A stretch of DNA of 64,000 nucleotides from Microbacterium proteolyticum (GTDB lineage Bacteria; Actinomycetota; Actinomycetes; Actinomycetales; Microbacteriaceae), in NCBI RefSeq assembly GCF_014192415.1, contig NZ_JACHXY010000001.1, positions 1,178,001-1,242,000 of the forward strand, written 5' to 3'. The translations under genes were made by a program, and so were the position numbers. Under the pieces are notes generated by a model. That model saw only the letters and a list, made by a program, of their open reading frames with translations, was not told where the DNA came from and did not search any database. Shown in pieces: positions 1 through 9,280 of this stretch. Positions within the stretch are counted from its first letter, which is position 1, and each line of letters opens with the position of its first letter.

Positions 1-2556
1 TTGAGCGTGTGGGGTTCGCGTCAGGCGAACCCGAGCTCGCTGCTCAGCACCGAGTACGGCGGCATGAACGAGGCACTGTACGAGCTGTACAGCATCACCG
101 AGAACGACCAGCACAAGAAGGCCGCCGAGCTCTTCGACGAGGTGCAGTTGTTCCGCCAGCTCGCAGACAACCAGGACGTCCTGGCCGGCAAGCACGCCAA
201 CACGACGATCCCCAAGCTCGTCGGCGCCCTCAAGCGTTACACGGTGTTCACCGACAACCCCGCCCTCTACGCGCGTCTGACCGCGACGGAGAAGTCCGAC
301 CTCGACATGTACCGTCGAGCAGCCGAGAACTTCTGGCAGATGGTCGCCGACGACCACTCCTACATCGGCGGCGGCAACAGCTACTCGGAGCACTTCCAGG
401 AGCCGGGTACTCTGCACGAGTTCGCCACCAGCGGCATCACCACCGGCTACGGCGAGCAGTCGACGGTGGAGGGATGCAACGAGTACAACATGCTCAAGCT
501 CACGCACGGTCTGTTCCGCGTGAACCCCGACGTGAAGTACGCCGACTGGTACGAGAACACCTACATCAACACGATCCTGGCGTCGCAGAACCCCGAGACC
601 GGAATGATGACGTACTTCCAGCCGCAGACGGCCGGGTACGCCAAGGTGTTCGGCCGCAAGGAGGATGAATTCTGGTGCGATCACGGAACGGCCTCCGAGA
701 GCTTCACCAAGCTCGGTGACTCGATCTACTTCCGCAAGGGAGCGTCGGTCTACGTCAACATGTTCCGTTCGACGGAGTTCTCTTCGAAGCCGCAGAACCT
801 GAAGCTGACCCAGACGGCCGACATCCCCAACACGGACACCGCGACCTTCACGGTCGCAGCGCTCGACGGAGGCACACTCGCGGACGGCACCACCCTGCGC
901 CTGCGCGTGCCGTCGTGGTCGCCGAACCCCACCCTGACGGTGAACGGTCAGACGCGCGACGTCGCGGCCGACACCGACAAGGGGTACGTGGTCGTCCCCG
1001 TCTCGGCAGGCGACCGGATCTCGTACACGCTGCCCGCCAAGGTGCAGGTCGAGGCCGGCACCGAAGACCCCAACTGGGTCGCGTTCCGCTACGGCCCGAT
1101 CGTCCTGTCGGCCGAGCTGAACCGCACCAACGTCGACGCCACCACGCAGGCGGGCATCCTCGTGCGCATGGGCACCGCCGACAAGTCCGTCACCAACAGC
1201 GTCCGCGTCGCCAACGTCGAGGCCTTCAAGAACGACATCGAGAAGAACCTCGTCCGTCGTGACAACGGCCCCGACAACAACGGTCGCACCGTCATGAAGT
1301 TCCAGCTGCAGAACGTCGACACCGCTTCGGCGGCGCTGACCTTCGAGCCGTACTACAGCATGTACAACGCCCGCTACGCGCTGTACATGAACCTGATCGA
1401 GCCGGACTCCGCGGCGGCGCAGGCGCTCATCATGTCGGAGAAGGAGAAGCTGCGCACCGACGAGATGACCACGGACTCCCTCACCTCGTTCGACAACAAC
1501 AACAGCGAGGCCGGCAAGAACTACAAGTTCAACCGGTCGTCCGTCGGCACCTGGCTCGGGCAGCAGTACCGCGACGGAGAGTGGTCGTCCGAGGCGTTCT
1601 TCCAGTACGACATGGCCGTCGACCCGTCCGCGCCGAAGAACTATCTCGGCGTCCGGTACTTCGGCGGTGACAACGGCCGGACGTTCGACGTCTACATCAA
1701 CGACGTCAAGCTGAAGACCGAGCGCATCACCAACGCCAACGGGGCCAACTCGTTCTACATCCAGTACGACGAGATCCCCGCGTCGGCGCTCGCCGACATC
1801 GCGGCGAAGGACCGCTACAAGCGCGACCAGGCCGGCGCCTACGTGCTCGATGAGAAGGGGAACAAGATCCCCATCGTCACCGTGCGCTTCCAGGGCACCG
1901 GCGCCAGCTACGTCGGCGGTGTGTTCGGGGTCTACACGACCACGACCACGTCCTACGCGACCGACGCCGACCTGAACGCGCTCACCTTCGACGGCGGCAC
2001 CCTGAGCCCGAAGCTGACGGACGGAACCTACGACTACACCGTCACGGTTCCGCGCGACGCGACGACGGCGACGTTCGATGCCGACCCGGCCACCCCCAGC
2101 GGCCTGGTCTACCTCGGTGACATCCTCATCGACGACACGCAGAAGCGCACGGTCGGCCTGGCCGCAGACGGCGCGCCGACCACGGTGACCCTGCGCTCGC
2201 TGGCGCAGGATCACACGACGGCCAAGACGTACCGCGTCCAGATCGTCCGGGCCCCCGCGGCCCCCGCGATCACGACCGAGCTCTCGGCCGCCACGCGGTG
2301 CATCTCGGGTCGCGTGACGCTCACCGCCACGGTGAAGAACACCAGCGCGGTGCCCGTCTCGATCGAGATGACCACCCCCTTCGGCAAGAAGAGCATCGCG
2401 ACCCTCGCACCGGGCAAGAGCGTCAGCCAGGCGTTCGCCACCCGTCAGGCGCAGATCGCCGCGGGCGAGGTCACGATCACCGCCGCCGGACAGGTCAACG
2501 GCACGACGGCGACCGCCACGCAGAAGGCGGGGTACGACGCCCGCAGCTGCGGCTGA
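1..2556 (+). CDS. GH127/GH146-type beta-L-arabinofuranosidase, 5' truncated by the window
   Basis: The frame is open from the first base, so the signal peptide and the start of the catalytic domain lie outside the window; the first TTG is not evidence of a start. The visible 851 residues carry DUF1680-superfamily motifs: GGMNEALYELY (20-30), HANTTIPKLVGA (65-76), EGCNEYNMLK (157-166) and FWCDHGT (224-230). The family removes terminal beta-L-arabinofuranose and uses a Zn-bound Cys nucleophile. Here the usual Cys-Cys pair reads Cys226-Asp227, so one metal ligand differs. Beta-sandwich regions follow. Residues about 765-851 form the two-Cys module (Cys767, Cys850) found on all five glycosidases here. 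The family is clear; exact substrate and subfamily are not. Confidence 0.8.
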   Translation: MSVWGSRQANPSSLLSTEYGGMNEALYELYSITENDQHKKAAELFDEVQLFRQLADNQDVLAGKHANTTIPKLVGALKRYTVFTDNPALYARLTATEKSDLDMYRRAAENFWQMVADDHSYIGGGNSYSEHFQEPGTLHEFATSGITTGYGEQSTVEGCNEYNMLKLTHGLFRVNPDVKYADWYENTYINTILASQNPETGMMTYFQPQTAGYAKVFGRKEDEFWCDHGTASESFTKLGDSIYFRKGASVYVNMFRSTEFSSKPQNLKLTQTADIPNTDTATFTVAALDGGTLADGTTLRLRVPSWSPNPTLTVNGQTRDVAADTDKGYVVVPVSAGDRISYTLPAKVQVEAGTEDPNWVAFRYGPIVLSAELNRTNVDATTQAGILVRMGTADKSVTNSVRVANVEAFKNDIEKNLVRRDNGPDNNGRTVMKFQLQNVDTASAALTFEPYYSMYNARYALYMNLIEPDSAAAQALIMSEKEKLRTDEMTTDSLTSFDNNNSEAGKNYKFNRSSVGTWLGQQYRDGEWSSEAFFQYDMAVDPSAPKNYLGVRYFGGDNGRTFDVYINDVKLKTERITNANGANSFYIQYDEIPASALADIAAKDRYKRDQAGAYVLDEKGNKIPIVTVRFQGTGASYVGGVFGVYTTTTTSYATDADLNALTFDGGTLSPKLTDGTYDYTVTVPRDATTATFDADPATPSGLVYLGDILIDDTQKRTVGLAADGAPTTVTLRSLAQDHTTAKTYRVQIVRAPAAPAITTELSAATRCISGRVTLTATVKNTSAVPVSIEMTTPFGKKSIATLAPGKSVSQAFATRQAQIAAGEVTITAAGQVNGTTATATQKAGYDARSCG

Positions 2557-2562
2557 AAACGT

Positions 2563-2600
2563 CCCCGGGCGGCTGATGCGTGACGCTCAGCCGCCCGGGG
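2563..2600 (+). terminator. Intrinsic terminator after the GH127 gene
   Basis: A perfect 14-bp stem (ccccgggcggctga / tcagccgcccgggg) with a 10-nt loop starts 7 nt after the stop codon. No strong U tract follows. Confidence 0.75.
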
Positions 2601-2613
2601 CCCAACCACCGGG

Positions 2614-2652
2614 AACGCCCCGGGGCATCCTTCACGGATGGCCCGGGGCGTT
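2614..2652. terminator. Second hairpin behind the GH127 gene
   Basis: An 11-bp stem (aacgccccggg / cccggggcgtt) encloses a shorter catcc/ggatg stem. It ends in GTTT on the plus strand and could serve either direction. Confidence 0.55.
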
Positions 2653-2943
2653 TCGGCGTCGAGGACGACGAGACCGAGCTCACGCGTCGGCGGTTCGCTC
2701 TCTCGGCGTCCGGATGCCGTTCAGCCGGGTCCCCCGCATGCGGGTGTTCGCCTCCCGGAACCCGGATGCCGTGCTCATCCGCATCCGGGGTCCGCGCGAG
2801 CGCGCACCCCGCGCGATCGCCTCCGCGCGACCGCGCACCCGATGGCCGGCGCCTCGGGCGATCGCGCATCACGCCGCGCGACCGCGCACCCGCGCACCCG
2901 CGCACCCGCGCACCCGAAGTACCGTCGCCGGCGCAGACGCGCC
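2653..2943. other. Intergenic region, no gene supported
   Basis: This lies between the end of the GH127 gene and the convergent end of the propeller-like gene. It is very GC-rich and open in several frames, but none of the frames resembles a protein. It holds a short tandem repeat at 2883-2914 and otherwise nothing recognisable. Confidence 0.5.
2883..2914. repeat. 8-bp tandem repeat, 4 perfect copies
   Basis: The unit cgcgcacc occurs four times head to tail, with imperfect copies just upstream. It lies in the intergenic gap between convergent genes, and its 8-bp period does not preserve a reading frame. Confidence 0.7.
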
Positions 2944-4323
2944 TCAGGCGCACCAATCCGGGCGCGTCCCGGGAACCTCGGCGAGCCGGGTGCCCGAGGA
3001 CACGTCGATCACGGTCGAGGTCCGCCCCAGCCACTCGGCGCGCGCGGGGTAGTCGTCGATCCCGGCGTCGGCCCGAACCACCCCGATCGCCGCGAAGCGG
3101 CCGCTGGGTGAGACGCAGACTTCTTCGATCCGGCCGCCGGCGCCGGCCCGGAAGACCCCGGCAGGCGGTTCCGTCGCGGTCCGGCGCACGACGTCCTCTG
3201 CCGTCCACTGCACCGACGAGGAGTCGGAGAGGAACACCGTGCCCGTCGACACCTCGTCAGCGGCAGCGCCGACGATGTCGCTCAGCGTGCCGTTGGTGAG
3301 GTCGAGGACGGCCGGACCTGCGGAACCGTCGATCACGAGCGACGTCGAGGCGGGTAGCACAGCGCGCAGCGCCCCGACCTCCCCGAGCAGACGCGGGGGC
3401 GCCGAGCCGGTGGCATCCACGAGGATGAGCGACCCCGTGGGCGCCTGTGCGACGAGGTAGGAGCTGCCGGGCACGAAGAACCACGAATCCGCCTGCAGAG
3501 GGAGGCCGTCCAGGTCGAGCACGGCGCGCGCACCGGCGTCGGGATCAGCGAGGTCGACGAGGAACAGCGTGCTGATGTACGACTGCGCCTGCGCCCCGGT
3601 GCCGGTGAAGACGAAGCCCGCGCGACCGGCGTCGGCCGAGGCCCGCAGCAACCCGACGGTCCCGTCGCCCGGGAGGGGCAGCGGCACCGGATCCGCCCCC
3701 TGGCCGGCGCGGGTCAGGGTGGCGCGGCCGTCTGCGTGGAGTACCGCGGCGACCACCCCGTCGCCGTCGTCGGCGTACTCCTGGATGCGCGGCGCCGAGA
3801 AGATCACCTCGTCGGAGCCGGATGACAGGTCGTGGCGCACGATCCGATCGTCGGCACCGCCCGCGCGGTCGAAGCTCCCCCCGCGTTCGAGGGTGGTGAC
3901 ACTCAGGGGCGGCGTCGCGAAGTCGAACGCGGCCTCCGCGGTCGCGCCCGTCGCGCGCCCGCGGAGGGTCGGGATGCTCACCCGGTAATCGCGAGCATGA
4001 TCGACGGTGCCGGTGAAGCGCAGACGCATCGTCGATCCGGTCACCTCCACCTCGAAGGGCACCGCGGGTTCGACCCGTACCCCCTCCGCCGATCGGGGGT
4101 CGAGGGGCTGATCGGCGCGGAGAACCAGCGTCACACCCGACTGCTGCACCGCGAGCGACGGGTCGCCGTCGACGCCGCGGATGCGCGGTCCGCGCTCGAG
4201 CGCGGCGGCGGCGAGGGTCGTGCTGACCGCGGCCAGGCAGACGACGACGGCGATACCGGCCACGACCCAGCGGCGGGAGGAGGGCGAGCGGGCGGCCTCC
4301 GCTTCAGGAGAGGTACGGGTCAT
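2944..4323 (-). CDS. Membrane-anchored secreted protein, probably an Ig-like plus beta-propeller fold, function unknown
   Basis: The product has 459 residues from the ATG at 4323; a further in-frame start upstream would add a Pro-rich stretch inside the previous gene. After a short cytosolic head, one membrane segment (about 15-40, VVAGIAVVVCLAAVSTTLAA) leads to an extracellular part. Its first about 100 residues resemble an Ig-like Big domain with a DHARDYRVSIP strand. The rest has weak repeated beta-strands like a propeller (for example GLLRASADAGRAGFVFTGTG). I cannot assign a function. The gene overlaps the end of the TIGR03943 gene by 20 nt, so it is probably the last member of a three-gene unit with the permease. 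Confidence 0.65.
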   Translation of the reverse strand: MTRTSPEAEAARSPSSRRWVVAGIAVVVCLAAVSTTLAAAALERGPRIRGVDGDPSLAVQQSGVTLVLRADQPLDPRSAEGVRVEPAVPFEVEVTGSTMRLRFTGTVDHARDYRVSIPTLRGRATGATAEAAFDFATPPLSVTTLERGGSFDRAGGADDRIVRHDLSSGSDEVIFSAPRIQEYADDGDGVVAAVLHADGRATLTRAGQGADPVPLPLPGDGTVGLLRASADAGRAGFVFTGTGAQAQSYISTLFLVDLADPDAGARAVLDLDGLPLQADSWFFVPGSSYLVAQAPTGSLILVDATGSAPPRLLGEVGALRAVLPASTSLVIDGSAGPAVLDLTNGTLSDIVGAAADEVSTGTVFLSDSSSVQWTAEDVVRRTATEPPAGVFRAGAGGRIEEVCVSPSGRFAAIGVVRADAGIDDYPARAEWLGRTSTVIDVSSGTRLAEVPGTRPDWCA

Positions 4324-5044
4324 CGGGCTCCTCCACGGCGTCGGCGGTGGCGGGGCGCAGGTGGGTCGCACCCTCATCGTCGGCGAAGGTGCCGGTCAGG
4401 TGCACCCAGTCGCCCGAGCGCAGATCGCTCGGCAGATCGGCCGCGATGACGGGCACGGCGAACAGCTGCGCGTCGACCGTGCAGCAGGTGACGGCGTAGC
4501 GCCCGACGCGGACGGCGCCGGAGTCGTCGATGAGCAGGAACCCCGTCACGTCGGCCTGCTGCCCGACGAGGTCGTCGGCGGTCGCGCCGCTGCCGAGGAT
4601 GCTCGCCCAGTCACGGACCGAGAAGCGGGTCGGGTCGCTGCCGACGAGCGACGGGCGGGGCACGTCGCCACCGCCGTCCACGGCGCTCGTGCTCGACAGC
4701 GCGCGCTCGGCGCTCAGCGTCGTCGGGGGTGCGACCAGCAGCGCCCCCGCGGACACGACGACGAGTACGCCCGTCACGGCGGTCGACAGCATCCGGTACG
4801 AGCGCCGCCGGCCGGGGTGATCATGGTCGTGGTCGTGGTCGTGCGCCGCCTCGCGCCCCGTGGCGGTGACCCAGACCGCCGCCGCGAAGAGCCCCGCCCC
4901 CACGACGCTCAACAGCACGGTGAAGACGACGTAACGGGGGTGGATGTACAACGTGAGGTCGCCCGCGGCGGCGAGCGCGAGGGTGGCGACGAGACCGATG
5001 CCGCACAGGGCGAGACCCGTCCATCGGGAGAGGAGCTCAGACAA
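4304..5044 (-). CDS. TIGR03943 family membrane protein, permease partner
   Basis: The product has 246 residues. Two N-terminal membrane segments (about 8-28 and 37-58) are followed by a His/Asp run (HDHDHDHDH, about 68-76), a third segment (about 85-107) and a soluble C-terminal domain. This is the layout of the TIGR03943/DUF1980 family, whose genes pair with DUF318-type permeases. The His/Asp run suggests metal binding, which is inference. The start is a TTG overlapping the last codons of the permease by 8 nt, so translation is probably coupled. The transported substrate is not known for this family. Confidence 0.75.
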   Translation of the reverse strand: MSELLSRWTGLALCGIGLVATLALAAAGDLTLYIHPRYVVFTVLLSVVGAGLFAAAVWVTATGREAAHDHDHDHDHPGRRRSYRMLSTAVTGVLVVVSAGALLVAPPTTLSAERALSSTSAVDGGGDVPRPSLVGSDPTRFSVRDWASILGSGATADDLVGQQADVTGFLLIDDSGAVRVGRYAVTCCTVDAQLFAVPVIAADLPSDLRSGDWVHLTGTFADDEGATHLRPATADAVEEPDDPYLS

Positions 5045-6089
5045 GCAGGTTCACCACCAGACCGAGGGTGAGGGCGCCGAGCGCCACGACGAGGGTGATC
5101 CCCGCGAGCGTGCGCAGACGGAAGGTCGTGGAGAGCATCACGAGCATCTTCACGTCGATCATCGGGCCGAGCACGAGGAACGCCACCAGCGCGCCGGGCG
5201 AGAACGACGACGCCAGCGACAGCGCGAAGAACGCGTCGACGTTGGAGCAGATCGCGATCACGAAGGCCAGCACCATCAGCGCCAGGATGCCGAGCACGGG
5301 GTGCCCGCCGATCCCCGTCAGCGTGTCGCGCGACACCGCCACCTGGATGACGCCCGCGACCGCTGCGCCGAGGAAGAGTGCCGGCAGCATGGCCGAGACC
5401 TCATCGCGGAACATCACGGCCGCACGCCGCAGGGTCGCCGGCTCCCGCGGCGACGACGCCGCCGCCGCGCACACCGCCGCCCACTGCGGAGTGAGCAGCC
5501 GCTGCGGCTCCGGGTGCAGGCTGACGAGCCAGCCCACGAGGTTCGCGAGCACGAAACCGCCCACCAGCCGGGACACCAGGATGCCGTCGTTCCACCCGAA
5601 CGCCTGGTACGTCGTGATGAGGGTCACCGGGTTCAGGATGGGTGCCGCCAACAGGAACGTCACCGAATCGGCGACCGAGAACCCGCGCATCATCAGCCCG
5701 CGGGCCAGGGGGACGTTGCCGCACTCGCACACCGGCAGAACGACTCCGAGCAGCGACAGGACGGCGCGTCGGAGGATGCCGGCGCGCGGGATGACGGCAT
5801 CCAGAACGCGCGAGGGGACCCACAGCTGCACCGCGATCGAGATCGAGATGCCGAGGAAGACGAACGGCAGCGACTCGATGACCACGCTCGCGGCGAGGGT
5901 GATGCCGTCGGAGAGGGCGCTGGGGAGGGAGCCGTCGGCGTCGATGGTCATCCACCGCACGACGATCGCGGCGACGACGAGGGCCGCTGCCACGAGGAGC
6001 ACCCGGCGCGCGCCGGAGCCGAGCGTCGGAGGGGTGGGCTCCGGTCGCACGGTCATCGGCGCCGCCGAGCGGGAGCGCGTGGGGAGCAT
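5037..6089 (-). CDS. DUF318/ArsP-type permease
   Basis: This is a 350-residue polytopic membrane protein from the ATG at 6089; a second ATG at 6056 would give 339 residues. It carries the family signature VLPVCECGNVPLARGL, with a CxC pair in a membrane segment, and a second conserved region CSNVDAFFALSLASSF, typical of PF03773 permeases. Some relatives export organo-arsenicals, but most are uncharacterised, so substrate is open. It precedes and overlaps the TIGR03943 gene. It lies 53 nt after the GH43 gene ending at 6143 with no clear terminator between, so read-through from the arabinan promoter is possible. Confidence 0.8.
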   Translation of the reverse strand: MLPTRSRSAAPMTVRPEPTPPTLGSGARRVLLVAAALVVAAIVVRWMTIDADGSLPSALSDGITLAASVVIESLPFVFLGISISIAVQLWVPSRVLDAVIPRAGILRRAVLSLLGVVLPVCECGNVPLARGLMMRGFSVADSVTFLLAAPILNPVTLITTYQAFGWNDGILVSRLVGGFVLANLVGWLVSLHPEPQRLLTPQWAAVCAAAASSPREPATLRRAAVMFRDEVSAMLPALFLGAAVAGVIQVAVSRDTLTGIGGHPVLGILALMVLAFVIAICSNVDAFFALSLASSFSPGALVAFLVLGPMIDVKMLVMLSTTFRLRTLAGITLVVALGALTLGLVVNLLV

Positions 6090-6142
6090 GGTGTCCTGGC
6101 CGTCGGTCGACGTCGGTGGGCGGTGCGGGCGTGGCCGCGGGG

Positions 6143-8851
6143 TCAGCGGCAGGTGGTCGCCCCGAACGACGCCGTCACCGACGAGGTGGCGCCGCCCGCG
6201 CCGGCGACGACGGTGACCTCGCCAGCGGCCAGGGGGTTCGTCCGGGCCGTGAAGGTCACGATCGTGCTCTTGCCGGCGCCGAGGGACGCGATCGTCTTCG
6301 AGCCGTGCGCCGAGTCCACCTGCAGGGCGACCGGTGCCGCACCGCCGTTGGAGATGCGGGTGACCACGATCGCCTTGCCGGCGGCGCACCGCGTCTCGGC
6401 CGTGGCCGTGACGGCCGGCGCGGGGGCGGTCACGACGACGTCCGCGGTGACGGTGAGCGCGGTCGAGCTGAACAGGCGCCGGTCGGCGACGTCGTACGCG
6501 GTCGAGCCGTGGGGCCCGACCCACTGGTTCAGGTTCGCTCCGACCGTCCGCACCGTCCCGGTGACCGGATACGACCCGGGCTTCGATGCGTCGACGCCGG
6601 TGAGGTTCCACGTCACGGGCTGCGCGGCGGTGCCGCGACCGTACGCCAGGGTCACCTGCGCTTCGCCGGGTAGAGCGGCCGTGATGGTCGGCGCGGTGGC
6701 GCCCTGCGTGACGGCGGCGTCACCGAGATCCGTGGTGACGACGGCCGCGGCATCCGCCTGACGGATCCCGTCGTACTGGCCGAAGGTCAGCGGCACGATT
6801 CCGCCGTGCTTGGTGCTGGGCGCCATCGAGAAGGTGTCGGAAACGAGCGGCGTCCACCCGGCGTCGAGGTCCGTCGTCTGCATCGGCCGGTACCCGGTCG
6901 AGGGGATGACGTCGACGTACAGGTACCACTCGTCCTCGCCGTGGCGCTGGAAGACGGCGGGTCCCTCGACGCCGCCCGGGTTACCCCCGGAGTAGTCCGC
7001 GCCGATCCGCTCCTGCACCGTCGTCCAGGCCGTCGAGGGCTTCCACCAGTCGGCCGCCGTGGTCGACTCCATGTAGATACCCCGGCCGAAGGCGTTGTCC
7101 TTCGTGACGCGGTAGGTCGTGCCGTCGTTCTGGATGACGGTCGTGTCGATGGCGTCGCCGCCGGTGTCGATCATCGTGCCGCCGTAGCGGTAGGTCTGCT
7201 GCGTGAAGTCGGTGGTCGCCCCCCAGAGCACGCGCGAGTACGACGACCCGGTGTGGGCGTCGTTGCCGTATACGGTCGACGACCAGTAGAGGACGAAGGC
7301 ACCGCTGCCGTCGGCGTTGTACCCGTCGACCCACGTCGCCTCGGGCGCCCACGCCATTCCCAGCTCGGCGACCTCGGCTCCGGCGGGCGACTGGGCGACG
7401 TCGAACTGGCGCAGGTCGCCCCAGGTGACGAGGTCCTTGGACTCCCAGACGTCCAGCTTCGTGGAGCCCTGGGTCGTCCAGTAGCACCAGCTCGTGCACG
7501 AGCCCGATCCCCCGTCGCCCCCGAACACCCGCAGGTCGGTGGCGATGATGTAGTACGTCTGCGTCTCGAGGTTGTAGGTCAGGTAGGGGTCGCGGACACC
7601 CGTCGTGCCCAGCTGCGACGCGAGGATGGGCTTGCCGCCGTTCAACGGGTCCCAGGCCTCGGGGTCGTCGCCTCGCGAGACGTCGAGGTAGATCTTCTCG
7701 GCGTAGCCGTCGGCATCCTCGATGAAGTGCACCATGGCGTACCCGAACGCGTCGTCGGCGGCACGGGCGGGCTGGATCGTCGCGGTCACGGCACGGGAGG
7801 CGGCCACCCCGCGGACCGTCGCGGTTGCCGTCAGCGTGGTGGTCCGCGCCGGGGAGCCGACCGCGGGCAGTGCCGTCGTCAGCGTCTTGCCGTCGGCGGC
7901 GACCGTCGCGCCGGAGTCGGTTGCGGCCCAGCTCACGCGGCCGCCGTAGGTCGGGAGGGTGGTCGTGCCCTCGTCGACGGTCACCGGGGACACGGTGTCC
8001 ACCACGGCCTGCGCGGCCTGCCGGTGGGCGTCGGCGTGGATGGTGGCGTCCGTCGTCGACACCTGCGCGACCTCGGTGGCCGACAATGCCCGGTCGTACA
8101 CGCGGAACGTCGACACCTCGCCCTTGTACATGGGGTCGGGGTACGGCGCGCGACCGATCGCATTCAGGGTCTGATCGGTGATGTCGGCGGGCGAGAGGGT
8201 GGTGGGGGTGGATGCCACCTGCGTGCCGTCGACGAAGAAGGTGACGCGCCCGGCGGCGCCGTCGATGACCGAGGTGAGGCTGTACCACCGGTCGGCCGAC
8301 AGTGCGGCGCCGGAGCGGGCGTTGACCTCGCCGCCACCGCCGTCGGTGGTGATGACGGTGCGGGGATTGTCACGGACCGACGCGAAGTACGACCGCGTCG
8401 GGGAGTCGCTGCCGATGTTCCAGAGGAAGTTCCAGTTGTTCTTCATCGAGGCGTCGAGCTTGGTCTCGATGGTCACCGTCGCCGAACGTGCGCCGGCGAG
8501 GGCGTCGTTCGGGAGCCGGACCCAGCTGGCGGTCGGACTGGTCTTCGCACCCCCGGTGAAGACCAGCGACGATCCCGTCCACAGAGCGTCGGTGGCGTTC
8601 ATCACGGTCGCCGCCCCGAGCGTCGTCGGCGCGCTGTTGGGCACGCTGGCACCGGCGGTCTCGTCGAAGACGTATTCCGCACGCAGACCCGCGGAGGGGA
8701 TCCCGGTCTCCGCCGTGGCCGGTGCCGCAGCCAGGGGCACGAGGCCGCCCGCGAGCAGGGCGACGCCGGCGGCGAGGCTGGCGATCACGCTCCCCCGGCG
8801 TCTGGTCGACGTTCGCGCCGACGCGGTGGGGGCGGTCGAGTGTGCGGTCAT
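6143..8851 (-). CDS. Secreted multidomain GH43 glycosidase with LamG and two-Cys C-terminal module
   Basis: The product has 902 residues. The ATG at 8851 is preferred over the GTG at 8854 because AAAGGAGCT lies at ideal spacing. The order is signal peptide (1-47), LamG/concanavalin-like domain (about 55-265), bacterial Ig-like domain (about 275-360), five-bladed GH43 propeller (about 365-690), Big_4-like domain (about 710-805) and the two-Cys module (Cys822 to Cys901). The three GH43 catalytic residues are seen: Asp421 in RDPYL, Asp569 in AIDTT and Glu629 in VEGP, plus the KHGG motif near 682. GH43 enzymes cleave alpha-L-arabinofuranosides or beta-xylosides; arabinan is inferred from context. 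It is divergent from the next GH43 gene and has an operator-overlapped promoter. Confidence 0.87.
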   Translation of the reverse strand: MTAHSTAPTASARTSTRRRGSVIASLAAGVALLAGGLVPLAAAPATAETGIPSAGLRAEYVFDETAGASVPNSAPTTLGAATVMNATDALWTGSSLVFTGGAKTSPTASWVRLPNDALAGARSATVTIETKLDASMKNNWNFLWNIGSDSPTRSYFASVRDNPRTVITTDGGGGEVNARSGAALSADRWYSLTSVIDGAAGRVTFFVDGTQVASTPTTLSPADITDQTLNAIGRAPYPDPMYKGEVSTFRVYDRALSATEVAQVSTTDATIHADAHRQAAQAVVDTVSPVTVDEGTTTLPTYGGRVSWAATDSGATVAADGKTLTTALPAVGSPARTTTLTATATVRGVAASRAVTATIQPARAADDAFGYAMVHFIEDADGYAEKIYLDVSRGDDPEAWDPLNGGKPILASQLGTTGVRDPYLTYNLETQTYYIIATDLRVFGGDGGSGSCTSWCYWTTQGSTKLDVWESKDLVTWGDLRQFDVAQSPAGAEVAELGMAWAPEATWVDGYNADGSGAFVLYWSSTVYGNDAHTGSSYSRVLWGATTDFTQQTYRYGGTMIDTGGDAIDTTVIQNDGTTYRVTKDNAFGRGIYMESTTAADWWKPSTAWTTVQERIGADYSGGNPGGVEGPAVFQRHGEDEWYLYVDVIPSTGYRPMQTTDLDAGWTPLVSDTFSMAPSTKHGGIVPLTFGQYDGIRQADAAAVVTTDLGDAAVTQGATAPTITAALPGEAQVTLAYGRGTAAQPVTWNLTGVDASKPGSYPVTGTVRTVGANLNQWVGPHGSTAYDVADRRLFSSTALTVTADVVVTAPAPAVTATAETRCAAGKAIVVTRISNGGAAPVALQVDSAHGSKTIASLGAGKSTIVTFTARTNPLAAGEVTVVAGAGGATSSVTASFGATTCR

Positions 8852-8905
8852 CACTCCAGCTCCTTTGCCAGGATGATCGGGGCCCCTGAGGCGCAGGAAC
8901 GTACT

Positions 8906-8936
8906 GGATGTTACCGCTCACTTCGGGGACGGGCAA
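8906..8936 (-). promoter_or_regulatory. Promoter with embedded LacI-type operator, GH43 gene at 6143-8851
   Basis: Read on the minus strand there is TTGCCC (8936-8931), a 17-bp spacer and TAACAT (8913-8908). The -10 lies inside GTGAGCGGTAACATCC, which differs at one base from the site before the gene at 28731. Confidence 0.65.
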
Positions 8937-9101
8937 GACCGGTGATTCCGACACCGGCGACCCGTCGCGCGACCGAAGACACCAGACCGGACTCCCCGTC
9001 GTCGCCTCGCGCGGTTCGCCGACGATCCCCGAGGAGGCGACGCTCGCCACGTCGATGACGGCGGCGCACGGCGTTCGCCGCACATCCGGGCCGACCGGTG
9101 C

Positions 9102-9157
9102 TTGACACCCCCTGACAGCGGTCCTATTTTGTGATGACTGGGTGTTCCCGGTAACAA
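9102..9157 (+). promoter_or_regulatory. Tandem promoters and LacI-type operator, GH43 gene at 9281
   Basis: A near-consensus promoter TTGACA (9102-9107), 17 bp, TATTTT (9125-9130) would start transcription near 9137, just before the operator GTGTTCCCGGTAACAA at 9142-9157. A second promoter, TTGTGA (9129-9134), 17 bp, TAACAA (9152-9157), has its -10 within the operator, as at the other sites. Confidence 0.65.
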
Positions 9158-9280
9158 CACAGCCCCTCGACCGCCCTGCGGTCACCCGAAGACCGCGATG
9201 ACGCGTGTCCCGGCGCCCCCGACGTCGCCGTCCGGGCCGGAGATGCGCCTCGCGTCGCCCGAAGAGCAAGGACGCCCGCA

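Larger units (their letters stand above)
8852..9280. other. Divergent regulatory region between two GH43 genes
   Basis: This 429-bp region holds promoters for both flanking genes and two copies of the arabinan operator, at 8906-8923 and 9142-9157. No protein-coding frame in it is convincing. Confidence 0.7.
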
